NCBI GenBank assembly: GCA_023101725.1
Contig: JALJCO010000171.1
Coordinates: 62,001 to 126,000, forward strand
Direction of reading: 5' to 3'
DNA: 64,000 nucleotides
Source: Atherinomorus stipes
Taxonomy: Eukaryota > Chordata > Actinopteri > Atheriniformes > Atherinidae
The notes under the pieces are model-generated. The model had not been told where the DNA came from, searched no databases, and saw only the letters and a list, made by a program, of their open reading frames with translations. The position numbers and the translations under genes were made by a program. This document shows, piece after piece, positions 46,111 to 56,400 of this stretch; the stretch's first letter is position 1, and every line of letters begins with the position of its first letter.

Positions 46111-46945
46111 TGATTCAGTTGTGAATCACTGGCAAGATGGCTGCTACTGAGTCCAAAAAACCCACAAACGTAAATATTTTCTGTATAGTTGTAGTTTGAC
46201 GATGTGTGGCAACTGTTGTCTTGTTTAGGGAATGCTCACGTCCAGTCCTGAAGAGTTTCTTTTTGCAATTTCTAGAACATACCTTCCTAATTCCTAAATC
46301 TCTCTTGTGCATTTCATTTACATAGATATTCATGTCATTCAGCTCTGCAGCTGTCTGGTAACGAGCCATTCATTTGATTCAGGTGTGTTGGAGAAGGGAT
46401 GCAACCAAAATGTGCAGGGTAGTAGCTCTGGAGGACTAGACTTGGGCACTCCCTGGTCTAGTTTAATGCTGTATAAATGTTTGACGTCATTTCCTTCATA
46501 AAACACACATGAAACAAATGTCTAGTCCTTTAGTACTAGGCGTCAGTAACATAAACGCGACCAGGCTGAAAACCAGCGGTGCTCTGAAGGCAGTCCTGAT
46601 AATCCACAGTAATAGATGATCAATAAAAACTTCAGCAATGTTGCCGCTGGTCTTTCATCACATGGAGGGCATCATGGATACAATCCAAGCAGAAATGTCC
46701 TGGTTAACATCAGCCTGGTAACGTTAACCACAGCTGCAGACGTCTTGATTCCTCCAGATTTCCAGCAACTGCCCATCTGCTTCCACGCAAGTCGGTGGAT
46801 CACTGATGGTGTACGAGGTTGTTGAAGGGGGGGTCCTAGTTTGTAGGTAGTGACTTTCAGCCCTACCCCGTTGCTCCATGTTTAAGGCTGCTACATACTC
46901 CACGGGAAGTGAGAACTTTCTTCCTGTTCTGGCGGACAGAATGGT
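46111..46945. other. Unassigned intron sequence
   Basis: No exon or named element recognised. A TGATTCAGTTGTGAATCA palindrome lies at the right edge of the 33-bp array (about 46111-46128). Confidence 0.45.
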
Positions 46946-47150
46946 CTCTATGCACAGCTCCACTACTTCCTGAATTTAAGGTAGCTTCTTTGTGTCCTGT
47001 CTCTCATTACTGGATGAACTGATTAATCCAGGTGTGTCTGGCCAGATAATGAGGCCAGACACACCTGGATTAATTAGTTCATCCAGTAATGAGAGACAGG
47101 ACACAACGAAGCTACCTTAAATTCAGGAAGTAGTGGAGCTGTGCATAGAG
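46946..47150. mobile_element. Palindromic foldback element, copy 1 (205 bp)
   Basis: The arms of about 97 bp (46946-47042 and 47054-47150) are inverted copies with only a few mismatches around a 10-bp loop; each starts CTCTATGCACAGCTCCACTA from the outside. A second copy is at 52740-52942. No coding capacity. Confidence 0.92.
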
Positions 47151-47680
47151 CCCATTGAGGACAGTGCACAGCTTGTTCTCAACCCCTCAGCTGAACAGAA
47201 CTTTCTTTTCAGGGAGCTCCGGGAAGTATTTTGTGATTGGGCGGACATTTGGGGTGGGCTGGGTTAATGCGGAGTCAGTTAAAGGAGAGAGTTGTTACTT
47301 CCGCATTTCTGCAGATGCGACGTTGAACGTATCATTTTAATGAACTGCTGATTGAGGTGGTGAGAAAGTATGGAAATGTAAATAACAAACATGGCATTTA
47401 AAGTGCTGGTGACACGATTTTAACATTTTTTGCCATGTTTTATAGACCAAAACGTCTTTCATGATGATCTATGTAACATAAACAACCGCAGCTGCATAAA
47501 TGAGTTATTAGAAAACATCGCTGCTTTTCTGACCAGACTGTGGCGCTGTTCACCACAGGAGTACAAAACCGGATGTGACATCAGCGGGAGACTGCCCACC
47601 CGGCTTGTTGACTGGAGAGCTAGTGGTTTTGCTAACAGTTTCTCCTTTTGTTTTAGCTTTACTGGCTAAAGGTTACAGAT

Positions 47681-47851
47681 ATGCCGTCGCGTTGTGTTGC
47701 AGGTTTTTGTCCAAACACTCATAAAAATGGCGTAAGTTTATTCAAGTTTCCAGCTACGGGACTTTTAGCTGTGCTGTCAGCGCTGTGTGCTGTCGAATGG
47801 GATTCCAAACTGAGAGCGCTTGTTTTAAGACAAGGAGTGTCTGAGGGTTGA
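47681..47851 (+). pseudogene. Truncated THAP-domain ORF
   Basis: A 56-residue ORF starting MPSRCVAGFCPNTHKNGVSL followed by FKFP. The pattern MP--C---C and the SLFKFP strand are typical of the first third of THAP zinc fingers (C2CH). The later Cys-His pair, the AVPTIF-like end and any transposase domain are absent; the reading frame ends soon after. A GTAAGT within the codons after NG could also be a splice donor, which would alter the model. Confidence 0.65.
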
Positions 47852-48372
47852 ATTTAGACTAAAACGGATGTGGACACTTGTTTTGCAGGAAGGAGAGTGA
47901 GGAAAACAAGCACACCCCAACAGCTACGTTAGGGGTCGTAGCAAGATGTTACTAAACAAACCGTGTAGCTGTGACGAGCGGACTTTTTGGACGGTGAAAA
48001 ATGATTTGTTTTTCTCTGTGTGTCGGCTATTTTCACACTACGGAATCGTTTTCATCAAAAAATATTTTTGATTACTTTAAATTGGTGAACCCTTACGAAC
48101 TTGCGAACAGAAGGACTGTAAACAATGTAAACAATTGAAGATTGGACTTATAAAATGGCTTCTGGATCCACTTCAAAGGTAGGGAGATGCAGTTGCTTCT
48201 TTTTATGTATTTATCTAAGCTTTATAACCATGTATATGTCCATATAGTGGCTTGCTGTTGTTAATTGAAAACACAGCTAAATGGGCGCTGGTGTCCAGGT
48301 GGGTGTGGAGAGGTTAAAAATCAGTTTTTTAAATAGTTACATTTATTCACAAATTACTATATAAACAAATCA

Positions 48373-48660
48373 CTAACAACAAAAAATGCTAATCGTAATG
48401 TATAACAAAGACATAGCAATCGGTGTTCCCCTGCCGTGTGTTTCCCTCTGCTGCTGCAATGACCATGTCATCTTCTCCGGACTCCCGCTTTCAGAGTCTT
48501 GCTCACTCGGCATGAAGTCCGTTTGGTAAGGCTCAAATCTAGAAGGTGTGAGGCCTCTATATTCCTCAACATCACCTAACTCTTCTGAACTGTCTGATGA
48601 TTCCGCCAAACAAATCAATTCCAGGCTGGGACTATCATCGTTACCGTCCACCGCTTCCAT
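48373..48660 (-). CDS. Small acidic ORF inside the Kolobok-like element
   Basis: A 95-residue ORF starting MEAVDGNDDSPSLELICLAE, then SSDSSEELGDVEEY and SRFEPYQTDF. Acidic Ser-rich N termini followed by a (R/M)FEP motif occur in short fish proteins related to the P2X7 C-terminal tail, but the diagnostic Cys-rich WC-CG-C region is missing here. It points away from the THAP ORF, so the element may once have carried two divergent genes. The function is unknown and it may not be expressed. Confidence 0.35.
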   Translation of the reverse strand: MEAVDGNDDSPSLELICLAESSDSSEELGDVEEYRGLTPSRFEPYQTDFMPSEQDSESGSPEKMTWSLQQQRETHGRGTPIAMSLLYITISIFCC

Positions 48661-48921
48661 GTTGCTTGTTGTTAGCCGACCGAGTAAGAAAAAAAAAAAA
48701 AAAAAAAGAAAAAAGCCGACAGAGTTCTCCCGCTGACGTCGCAATATGGCGGCGTGTTTTTCTTAGTCGCTGTTGCAGAGCTCCTTTCAAACTCAGAAAA
48801 CTTAAGATAATTCTGTGAAAACAAGTCTGTTTGACTTACAATTCCACTGAGCCACTCATTTAGTGTTGCTGTAATATTGTATAGTAGCATTACATGAAAT
48901 GATAATCGTGTCACCAGCACT

Positions 48922-50030
48922 TTAAAGGTAGAGTCCAAAGTTCCCCCCTGAAACAACATTGGACTTGTCCAAGTGAAATCCGTCTCAAACCTTTGGGCCT
49001 CTACTCGCGTGCAGCGGTGAGTTTGAATGCAACCCTCTCTCCTCCTGTCTGTAATTCGCTCTTTAGCTTTGTTTTGTTGTGGTTGGGACGTTTCTGGATG
49101 GAGATTTCTGTTTATATTACCAGCCAATGACAGAGCTAAGAGCATGACGCTGTGTGGGAATAAGCTCATGATTGGAGCAGACGCCAGTCACTCCAACTCT
49201 CCAAGGAAAAAAAAGAAAGAAAGAAAACGGTGGATGCACCGAAGAAAAGGTGAGCGCTTTAGATCCACGTTGGAAAACCAGGTTAATGTTGGTTTGGCTT
49301 TTACTGCTTCTGAGCTCTGAAGGAGTCGCTGAAGCTGAATAGGCTGAAGAAGGAGGCGGCCATTAGCCTGAGAGGGAGGGGTCAGTTTGATACTGTTGTT
49401 TGCAAACAGAAACATGCAGCCCCTTACCCTAAACAGAAATGATGTTACAGCGGTCAAAACCATCGAGAGGCAACTTCTGACGGTTTCATGAACCACGTGA
49501 CCGCCTGTTGGCGAGTTCAGATAGTCCTGTAAGTCTGTTAAAGGGACTAGAGGCAGGAACAGAGAAAGAATAAACCAGCATGTCCAGTTTTTAATGCCAA
49601 CAGTTGATGAAGCGTGAAGAACCAAACACGTTTCCACCACGTCTCTGCGTTGCCTTGAACATGCTGTGTGCTGCCTGACGCTGTGATTCGGTGGTGAATT
49701 TCCTGCGCTGTCATTGACAGTTCTGATCCAGGAAGGAGACGTGGCGGTGGATTCAGACACTGTAAGCAATAGTTACGGATTCTTCTGCCATCAGCAAACC
49801 ATCCAGATAAACTGTAAGACACTAAAACGTGGAACTACGGAAAAAAAGCCTTTATCAGTGTAGTAAACAACGTTCTAGCTTCAGTTTGTGCTCCCGTGAC
49901 AGCTTGGTTCATGGCTGCAGTTACCCGCAGCACCAGACGAGTCTCATTTCTTCATCTTGCCTCAAGTCCCTTTAAAAGTTACTGGATCAAACAAACCCAG
50001 GTGTGGATGAATATGAAGACGGGGACGTAC
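48922..50030. other. Unassigned intron sequence
   Basis: No domain recognised on either strand. The minus-strand ORFs 49769-49188 and 49169-48672 have no motif that I know. An AAAGAAAG patch lies at about 49206-49230. Confidence 0.45.
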
Positions 50031-50172
50031 CTGACAGCTGGTGTGGGATGACTTCTCCAGCCCTTCATGTCTGACTGGAGATCCTCTGCTGGATCCACTG
50101 GAGTCTCCATTATAGCCCTCCTCACTGGCCACATCCTCAGCCCAATGATGCCAACTGGAAGCAGGTGGGACT
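50031..50172 (-). CDS. il16: Possible il16 exon, Ser/Gly-rich linker
   Basis: A 142-bp segment with acceptor CCACCTGCAG and a strong donor GTACGT. It is open in the frame giving ASSWHHWAEDVASEEGYNGD, then SSGSSRGSPVRHEGLEKS. SSW and the SSG-S--GSP cluster recall the mammalian IL-16 linker after its second PDZ domain. It ends in phase 0, matching the exon at 26677. A (CA)n tract abuts the acceptor on the upstream side. An alternative acceptor 20 bp inside (TGCTTCCAG) gives the same frame. Confidence 0.5.
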
Positions 50173-50177
50173 CTGCA

Positions 50178-50187
50178 GGTGGGCTGT

Positions 50188-50229
<42 letters not shown>

Positions 50230-50499
50230 TTTTATATCACTGTGGGGTATTTCCATTGACATAATGCATTCCCTAGCCCCTAACCCTGAACCTACGCCCA
50301 TAACTGATTGCCTAAACCTAACCCTTGTCCTAATCCTAACCATAGCCTAATTGTAACTTTATCACTAAAACCTAATCTTGACCCTCAAAACGGGGTTCAT
50401 CCCCGTGGGGACCGGGAAAATGTCCCCACGAGGGCAAGACGTCCCCACAGTGATAGTAAAAATCCAGAACATGGTCCCCACAATGTTGCAAATACACGG

Positions 50500-50585
<86 letters not shown>
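50178..50585. repeat. Fish dispersed repeat bracketed by two (CA)n tracts
   Basis: (CA)n at about 50188-50223 and a longer one (about 40 units) at 50502-50585. Between them is a C/T-rich, CCTAACCCT-like stretch and GTCCCCAC motifs (CATCCCCGTGGGGACCGGG near 50397), a type seen next to CA repeats in fish genomes. The first tract abuts the acceptor side of the possible il16 exon 50031-50172. Confidence 0.75.
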
Positions 50586-50589
<4 letters not shown>

Positions 50590-50742
50590 TTAAAGGTGGC
50601 ATGACATCAAATCTCACTTATCTGGGGTTTTGAGTGTATAATCTGATCTGTTGTGCACTGATGAGGTCATGTGAATGTGGTTCCTGTTTATGGTCTGTCA
50701 GCTTTGTCTCTCTGCTCAGAAACAGTTGAATCAGACAGCAGC

Positions 50743-51497
50743 TTATCATTCTACGTAGTTCTATCATTCTACATAGTTCTATCATTCTACGTAGTTCTAT
50801 CATTCTACATAGTTCTATCATTCTACGTAGTTCTATCATTCTACATAGTTCTATCATTCTACGTAGTTTCATCATTCTACATAGTTCCATCATTCTACGT
50901 AGTTCTATCATTCTACGTAGTTCTATCATTCTACATAGTTCTATCATTCTACATAGTTCTATCATTCTACGTAGTTCCATCATTCTACATAGTTCTATCA
51001 TTCTACGTAGTTCTATCATTCTACGTAGTTCTATCATTCTACGTAGTTCTATCATTCTACATAGTTCTATCATTCTACGTAGTTCCATCATTCTACATAG
51101 TTCTATCATTCTACGTAGTTCCATCATTCTACGTAGTTCTATCATTCTACGTAGTTCCATCATTCTACATAGTTCTATCATTCTACATAGTTCTATCATT
51201 CTACATAGTTCTATCATTCTACGTAGTTCTATCATTCTACGTAGTTCTATCATTCTACGTAGTTCCATCATTCTACATAGTTCTATCATTCTACGTAGTT
51301 CTATCATTCTACGTATTTCTATCATTCTACATAGTTCTATCATTCTACGTAGTTCCATCATTCTACGTAGTTCTATCATTCTACGTAGTTCCATCATTCT
51401 ACGTAGTTCTATCATTCTACGTAGTTCCATCATTCTACGTAGTTCTATCATTCTACGTGGTTCTATCATTCTACGTAGTTCCATCATTCTACGTAGT
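50743..51497. repeat. 18-bp minisatellite, left part (about 42 copies)
   Basis: Unit GTTCTATCATTCTACGTA with TACGTA/TACATA and TTCTATC/TTCCATC alternatives. No stop codon on the plus strand in the main frame (six residues VVLSFY) or on the minus strand (MIELRR), so ORFs of 280 and 289 residues arise as artefacts. The array is interrupted at 51498 by a hAT element. Confidence 0.97.
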
Positions 51498-51896
51498 CAG
51501 TGGCGGCTCCTGACAAATTTCCCAGGGGGGGCAAGTGTTCTGATGATGGATAAGACGATCCGTTCAGTGGGTAAAAAAAGAAAATATCAGTACGATAATT
51601 TCACATTGCACCGTTTTGATTTGGTTTTCTTGTTCCTTAATAGCAAACATGAATCGTACATACTGGACTGTATTTTGTGTGTGTTTGTGTATGTGTGTAT
51701 CTATATATATCTATCTATATATATATATATATATAAATAAATATTTGCATAAATATATTATATATATATATATATATATATAAAAAATAGAATATATATA
51801 TATTATATATATACACACACACAGTACATAATAGTGGTCTCAAATAAAATTAATTTGGTTCCGCAATGAAACACTTTTACGGTGGCCATCAAGAGA

Positions 51897-53130
51897 TACA
51901 TTGTCATCTTCTAGTTTGCCCTCTGAAAGTAAAAAAAAAAAAAAAAATCACAACTGCTTTATGATTAAAGACATTTTATGTCTCATGTCAAAACTGCCAA
52001 TCAAATATTTTCAGAACACATTCAGTATAAATTTGTTTTTCCAAGACCCTTGTTACAAGACACTGAACCCAACTTTGCCTCTCGATATGCCTATTGGGCT
52101 GTGTGTGTGTGTGTGTGTGTGTGTGAATGAGTGATCGTGACTTGTAGAGTTGTGCTTTCAATGGTCAGAAGAACGACCAGAAAAGTAGTACAATTTTCAT
52201 TTAACATTTGGCTGGCTAATATGCAACCAAAATATAACTATTTACAATGGGCGACAGTTGTTCTCAAATTTAACCATACCCTCAAATTAAAGAAGGAAAA
52301 AAAATCAGCTGTTAGTGAAATAAGCTGTAATTGAAAAAAGTAATAAGAAATAAAAATCATGACATTGATATTGAATTGTGGCTTGAAAGAAATATTTAAA
52401 AACAAACACAAAAAATAAAACAAGCAAACAAGCATGATGAAGCTCTGAAGCTAAAATGTTGTGGAGCAAAACTTTGAGATAATCACTGCAATCAGGTGTT
52501 TTCTGTAATGTCCAATCAGACGTCTGCACCTTTTCATGGAAAAGATGCTCTAATGTCTGAGCCAGTTTTGTTAGTTTTTTTCTCATTACTTTCAACTATA
52601 ATTGAAAAGCAATATTTTATTTCACTAAATTATAATTTTGTACATTTCTATTTATTATTAGTTTCTCGTTGTTTGAATTATGTATTTGAGTTTAGCCTTT
52701 TCCTTAATTGGAGGGTAAGAATAATTTTGAGGATGACTGTATATGCACAACTCCACTACTTCCTGAACTTCAGACAGCACCTTTGTTTCCTGTCTTTCAT
52801 TACTGGACAAACTGATTAATCCAGGTGTGTCTGACCTCGGTAACTGGTCCGACATACCTAGATTTATCAGTTTGTCCAGTAATGAAAGACAGGAAACAAA
52901 GGTGCTGTCTGAAGTTCAGGAAGTAGTGGAGTTGTGCATATAGCCCATTAAACACTCCTACTGTGGCCATCAAGACATACATTGTCATCTATTAGTTTGC
53001 CCTCTGAAAGCCAAAAAAAAAAAATTTAAATAAAAACTTCTCATATCAAATCTGTACATCAAATTTTTTTCAGAACATATTCAGTATAAATTTGGCTGCT
53101 AATATGCCAATCAATACAACTATTTACAAT
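51897..53130. repeat. Direct duplication of hAT tail sequence
   Basis: A segment at about 51897-52250 (ACATTGTCATCTTCTAGTTT, TTTGCCCTCTGAAAG, ACATTCAGTATAAATTTG, ACTATTTACAAT) recurs with differences and deletions at about 52975-53130, so about 1 kb apart. The foldback element 52740-52942 lies between the copies. Confidence 0.75.
52740..52942. mobile_element. Palindromic foldback element, copy 2 (203 bp)
   Basis: The inverted arms start TATATGCACAACTCCACTAC from the outside and match the 46946-47150 copy along most of their length (CTACTTCCTGAA, TTACTGGA, AATCCAGGTGTGTCTG). The central loop differs. It lies inside the hAT element, 3' of the transposase gene. Confidence 0.9.
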
Positions 53131-53175
53131 TCAACCTTTGAAGAGAACATCATAGCAACCGTTTAATAACATTCA

Positions 53176-53703
53176 TCACTTGTACTGAAATTTTGCTCGC
53201 CTCTCTTTTAAGCAGGCAAAGTGATCAATGACCCTCTCATTGAAATCAGGCATGTTCCTGACAAGTTCTCTCTCCATGGAAAGCATGGCCAGTGCATTCA
53301 GACGTTCCTGTCCCTTTGTATTTCTCAGGAACGTCTTGATTCTCTTTAAGGTGGAAAAACACCTCTCAGCTTCAGCTGTTGTCATTGGAGTGGTTATGAG
53401 GATGTTCAACAGTACCACAGTCTCAGAGAAGGTCTCCTGGAGGTTGTAGCTTTGCAGAACCTGGTACAGAGCCAGTGCACCACAGCAGCCCCTGAAGTCT
53501 GGACTTTCATAGATCAGAGAGAGTTCAGTCCTGAGCTTCTCCTTATGCAGCATGGGGTATGCCCTCACGGTGGCATTCAGAGCCTCTTCTGGGAATGACT
53601 GCCGATGCCGGTCAAACAGCTCTCCCTCTAGCAGCACAGCACTCACAAGGTGGCTGGTGAAGGAAAACCTGTCTCTGGCATGGTCCAGGATTGTGTCACA
53701 GAT
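53176..53703 (-). CDS. hAT transposase exon 3: C-terminal dimerisation domain
   Basis: Acceptor TTTTAACAG; open for 175 residues to a stop at 53176. It begins ICDTILDHARDRFSFTSHLV. The hAT C-terminal dimerisation block follows: LLNILITTPMTTAEAERCFS, then LKRIKTFLRNTKGQERLNAL, with the last catalytic Glu in AEAERCFS. The ending HFACLKERRAKFQYK is typical for the ZMYM1-like hAT group in fish. Joined with exons 1 and 2 it gives about 711 residues, a normal size for the group. Confidence 0.92.
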   Translation of the reverse strand: MCDTILDHARDRFSFTSHLVSAVLLEGELFDRHRQSFPEEALNATVRAYPMLHKEKLRTELSLIYESPDFRGCCGALALYQVLQSYNLQETFSETVVLLNILITTPMTTAEAERCFSTLKRIKTFLRNTKGQERLNALAMLSMERELVRNMPDFNERVIDHFACLKERRAKFQYK

Positions 53704-54064
53704 CTGTTAAAATGAATGATATTAGAAATATAAAATGTATAGTCAGTAATATACAATTGTAAAAAATATAAATAAATAACTCACACACATATACATATTT
53801 AATTTTACTGGTGTTGGTATAAATGTTGCCATGACCCTCTGTATCTACAGTCTCAAAGTTCTAAATGCATTTCATTATTACATGTCCTGTATTGTTGTGA
53901 GTATAATAAGTAATTGAGTAAAAAAAAACAAAAAACAACAACAACAACAAAAAAACTGCAGTTTATTATATGTAACTCTGTAAAAACAGAGGTCGTGATT
54001 TTCTATCACTTGGTTCGAACACTTGAGCCTGTCTACATCATTGGTCAACAGTAAATGCAAATAC

Positions 54065-54164
54065 CTCTTTAGTCAGCCTCTGCTTCTCTTGTTCTCCTAA
54101 GGCTCTCCTTGGTCTTGTGGTACCTGGTGGTTCTTGCTGCTGCTGTTGAGAAGAGCTGTGGTCC
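54065..54164 (-). CDS. hAT transposase exon 2, short linker
   Basis: A 100-bp exon between acceptor CTCCCTGCAG and donor GTATTT, phase 2 to 0. It encodes DHSSSQQQQEPPGTTRPRRA and LGEQEKQRLTKE, a Gln-rich linker. The phase fits exons 1 and 3. The intron to exon 1 is 729 bp and holds the nested MITE. Confidence 0.8.
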
Positions 54165-54357
54165 CTGCAGGGAGACAGATCAAAAGTGTCTGAATATGAG
54201 CAAAACAGCACATTATTATCATTATAATTCCTGTCATTAAAAAAGAAACAGTAATAGCAAGTAACAGAAAATGCTACTTTCTGGAAATGGCAACTAAAAT
54301 GTCACTATTTCTGAATGTGCTTACAGTAGATAACTTGTGCAGACAAGGTGATAAAAG

Positions 54358-54747
54358 TAGGGATGCACGGTAATTATCAGGCCGATAACAGGAAATTATA
54401 AAGTCGTTCTTATAAGTCCAATATCATGACAACTTACCTCAATAACCTATGTCCCATAAAGTTGGAATTTTTAAGATCGGACATGCAGAAGTTGAAAATC
54501 CCACTTAAGCTTTTCTTGCTAAGATATTGTGATTGGAGAAAAAAAAAGCTGCTGCTTCACAGGGGAGACCCGAGCTGCTTCCCAAACCACTTTCCCTTCT
54601 TATTTTATACATAAACTACCCCATACAGTTGGAATTTTTGATTTGGTATATTTAGGTATGTATGTGCGTTATCGGTATCGGCCTTTAGGAGCTGAAATGT
54701 ATCGGTTATCGGTATCGGTTTTAGAAAATGTTTATCGTGCATCCCTA
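54358..54747. mobile_element. hAT-type MITE nested in hAT intron (390 bp)
   Basis: Inverted ends TAGGGATGCACGGTAA and, inward from the right, TAGGGATGCACGATAA. The flanks are an 8-bp duplication with one mismatch (GATAAAAG, GATGAAAG). The interior has TATCGGTATCGG repeats typical of this fish element type. It sits in intron 1 of the hAT transposase. Confidence 0.88.
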
Positions 54748-54893
54748 GATGAAAGTGTAAAAACATTGCAGATGACTAAACTGATATCACTTTTGAGTTC
54801 TTGTATATCTTTGCCATCACAACATGTAGATATTTTGCCATTAATATGATGTGTTACAGTATAATTATTATTATTATTATTGTATTATCTTAC

Positions 54894-56400
54894 CTGATGG
54901 CCTGAACACTCCTGGTAAAGTTCTGCAGGGCACGTTTGATGAAGACCACGTCAATGTTCTTCTTTTGCAGCTGTTGGTACATCATGTCAACATGAGGCAT
55001 GATTTGATGAAACAGCTGCAGGAAAAAACAAAAATCTTCATCCTGCAGCATCCTCAGGAAGCCAGACGCCTCCCTCACTGTGGTGCTGTCAAATGAGCTG
55101 TCTGCCCTGATGGTCTCAAAGCACTCTATTAGGTTGCTTAGGTTCTCATAGACAGTGTTCACGATCCTGCTGTTGAAGTTCCATCTTGTGGATGATGCTC
55201 TTGGGAGCCTTCGTGTAACAATCTGGTCGAGAAGGGCCGTGCGTTTGGGTGACCGGGTAAAAAAACTGGAAATCCCACCCAGGTCAGAGAAAAAAACTCG
55301 CACTGCTGAGATGTGAGAAGTGGCTTGCTGCATGATTAAATTCAGCTGGTGGGCATAGCAATGCAAATAATGGGCATTTTTGTACTCCTCGCGTACCTTT
55401 TGCTGCACACCCGCTCTCTCACCTCTCATCACACTGGCGCCATCGTAAGCTTGGGCGATGAGTTTACATTTGTCGTCATCGGTAAACACGCTGTTCAGTC
55501 TCTCCAAAATTGCATCAGCAATGGAGGTGGCCGTTGTGGACAAGATGGGGATAAATCCAAAAAGCGTTCTTGCACTGCATGTTTCCCATCTATGTATCTC
55601 AGCACAAGCACCAGCTGGGTTTGTGTGGAGACGTCTGTGGTTTCATCTGCTTGGATCGCCACGAATCTAGCAGACTTAACCTCTTCCACAATGTGTTCTC
55701 TGATGACAGAAGCCATGCAATCCAGCAGTTCATTCTGCACCGTCTTTGACGTGCCCTTGAACACTGAGGCCGTTCTCAAGTGCTCCTCAAACACCTCATC
55801 CAGCGACGCCACTAAGTCGACCAGTCCACGAAAAATCCCAGGATTGCTGCCGGAGCCCTCGCTTTCATCCTTGTCTCGCAACGCTAACTCAAACACGCCA
55901 CAGAATTTCACACAGTCAACAAGGCGCCCTAGGATATGCCGGTTCTTGCTCACCTCGTCATTGTGACGACGCACGGCTATCCTGTAGCTCTCATCCAACT
56001 GCGTAGCAATGTTCACTCTTCCAAATGCTGCAAGCTTTAGGCAGCTGTCCATGTGTAGCTTTGACACTTCGTGCTTCTTCACCTTCTCCGAAAGATGGTG
56101 CATATCAGTGACACCTGTCTTCATCCAGGCGGTGTCTGTGTTGCCATCGGGATGAATTAGGACACAAGGGTAGCAGAACAGAGCGTTAGCCACTTCACAT
56201 CCTGCCAGCCATGTTTTCCTCTCGTACCAACTCCGGGAAAATCCGCGACTGTATGTTTTCCCTGCTTTAGTTGAAACTTGTTTGATGTTTAAATTTGGTC
56301 TGGGTGGTCCTAATTCTTTTGTAGCCAATTTATCCACATTGCTTCGACGACTAAACGGTAAATCCCTCAATGAAACGATGGAGTTCAAGTTGCTAGCCAT
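54894..56400 (-). CDS. hAT transposase exon 1: TTF zinc finger and RNase H-like start
   Basis: Start Met at 56400 (MASNLNSIVSLRDLPFSRRS), the first Met of the long frame. A TTF-type zinc finger follows (ALFCYPCVLI, MHHLSEKVKKHEVSKLH). Then comes the RNase H-like fold: FVAIQADETTDVSTQTQLVL with the first catalytic Asp region, and AQAYDGASVMRG with the second, then HCYAHQLNLIM. This is the ZMYM-like DUF4371/hAT architecture. One 1-nt frameshift near 55560, in a T-run on the minus strand, splits the frame; otherwise it is open. The exon ends at donor GTAAGA in phase 2. Confidence 0.9.

Larger units (their letters stand above)
47402..48921. mobile_element. TTAA-flanked DNA transposon with THAP fragment (Kolobok-like)
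   Basis: Perfect 18-bp inverted ends AGTGCTGGTGACACGATT at 47402 and 48921, each bordered by TTAA (47398-47401, 48922-48925). TTAA duplication plus a THAP-type DNA-binding domain is the combination known for the Kolobok superfamily; piggyBac also uses TTAA but lacks THAP. At 1520 bp, with no catalytic domain seen, this copy is a deletion derivative. Confidence 0.75.
2703..50172 (-). other. il16: il16 gene model, 3' part: nine exons, GT-AG introns
   Basis: Pro-interleukin-16 is a multi-PDZ scaffold protein. In mammals caspase-3 releases its C-terminal PDZ region, which is secreted and acts through CD4. Nine minus-strand exons were placed by similarity to what I know of vertebrate IL-16 and by splice sites. 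Exon phases agree at every junction: 50172-50031 ends phase 0; 26677-26581 0 to 1; 21683-20290 1 to 0; 9843-9707 0 to 2; 9616-9457 2 to 0; 8137-8036 0 to 0; 3882-3651 0 to 1; 3084-2956 1 to 1; 2869-2703 1 to stop. The joined exons give about 852 residues, against about 1330 for the human long form, so upstream exons with the first two PDZ domains are missing from the window. The introns of about 23.4, 10.4 and 4.9 kb are filled with transposons and satellites. The two most upstream exons are less certain than the other seven. Confidence 0.85.

Noticed and set aside
45054..46113. Opposing 347- and 349-residue ORFs with 11-residue repeats
   Set aside because: Both come from one stop-free 33-bp unit; no exon borders, start context or family motif.
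50275..50350. Telomere-like CCTAACCCT sequence
   Set aside because: Degenerate, short and embedded in a dispersed fish repeat between CA tracts; not (TTAGGG)n.
50618..51513. ORFs of 280 and 289 residues made of VVLSFY or MIELRR repeats
   Set aside because: Artefacts of the stop-free 18-bp minisatellite; the same applies to the ORFs in 56724-58827.
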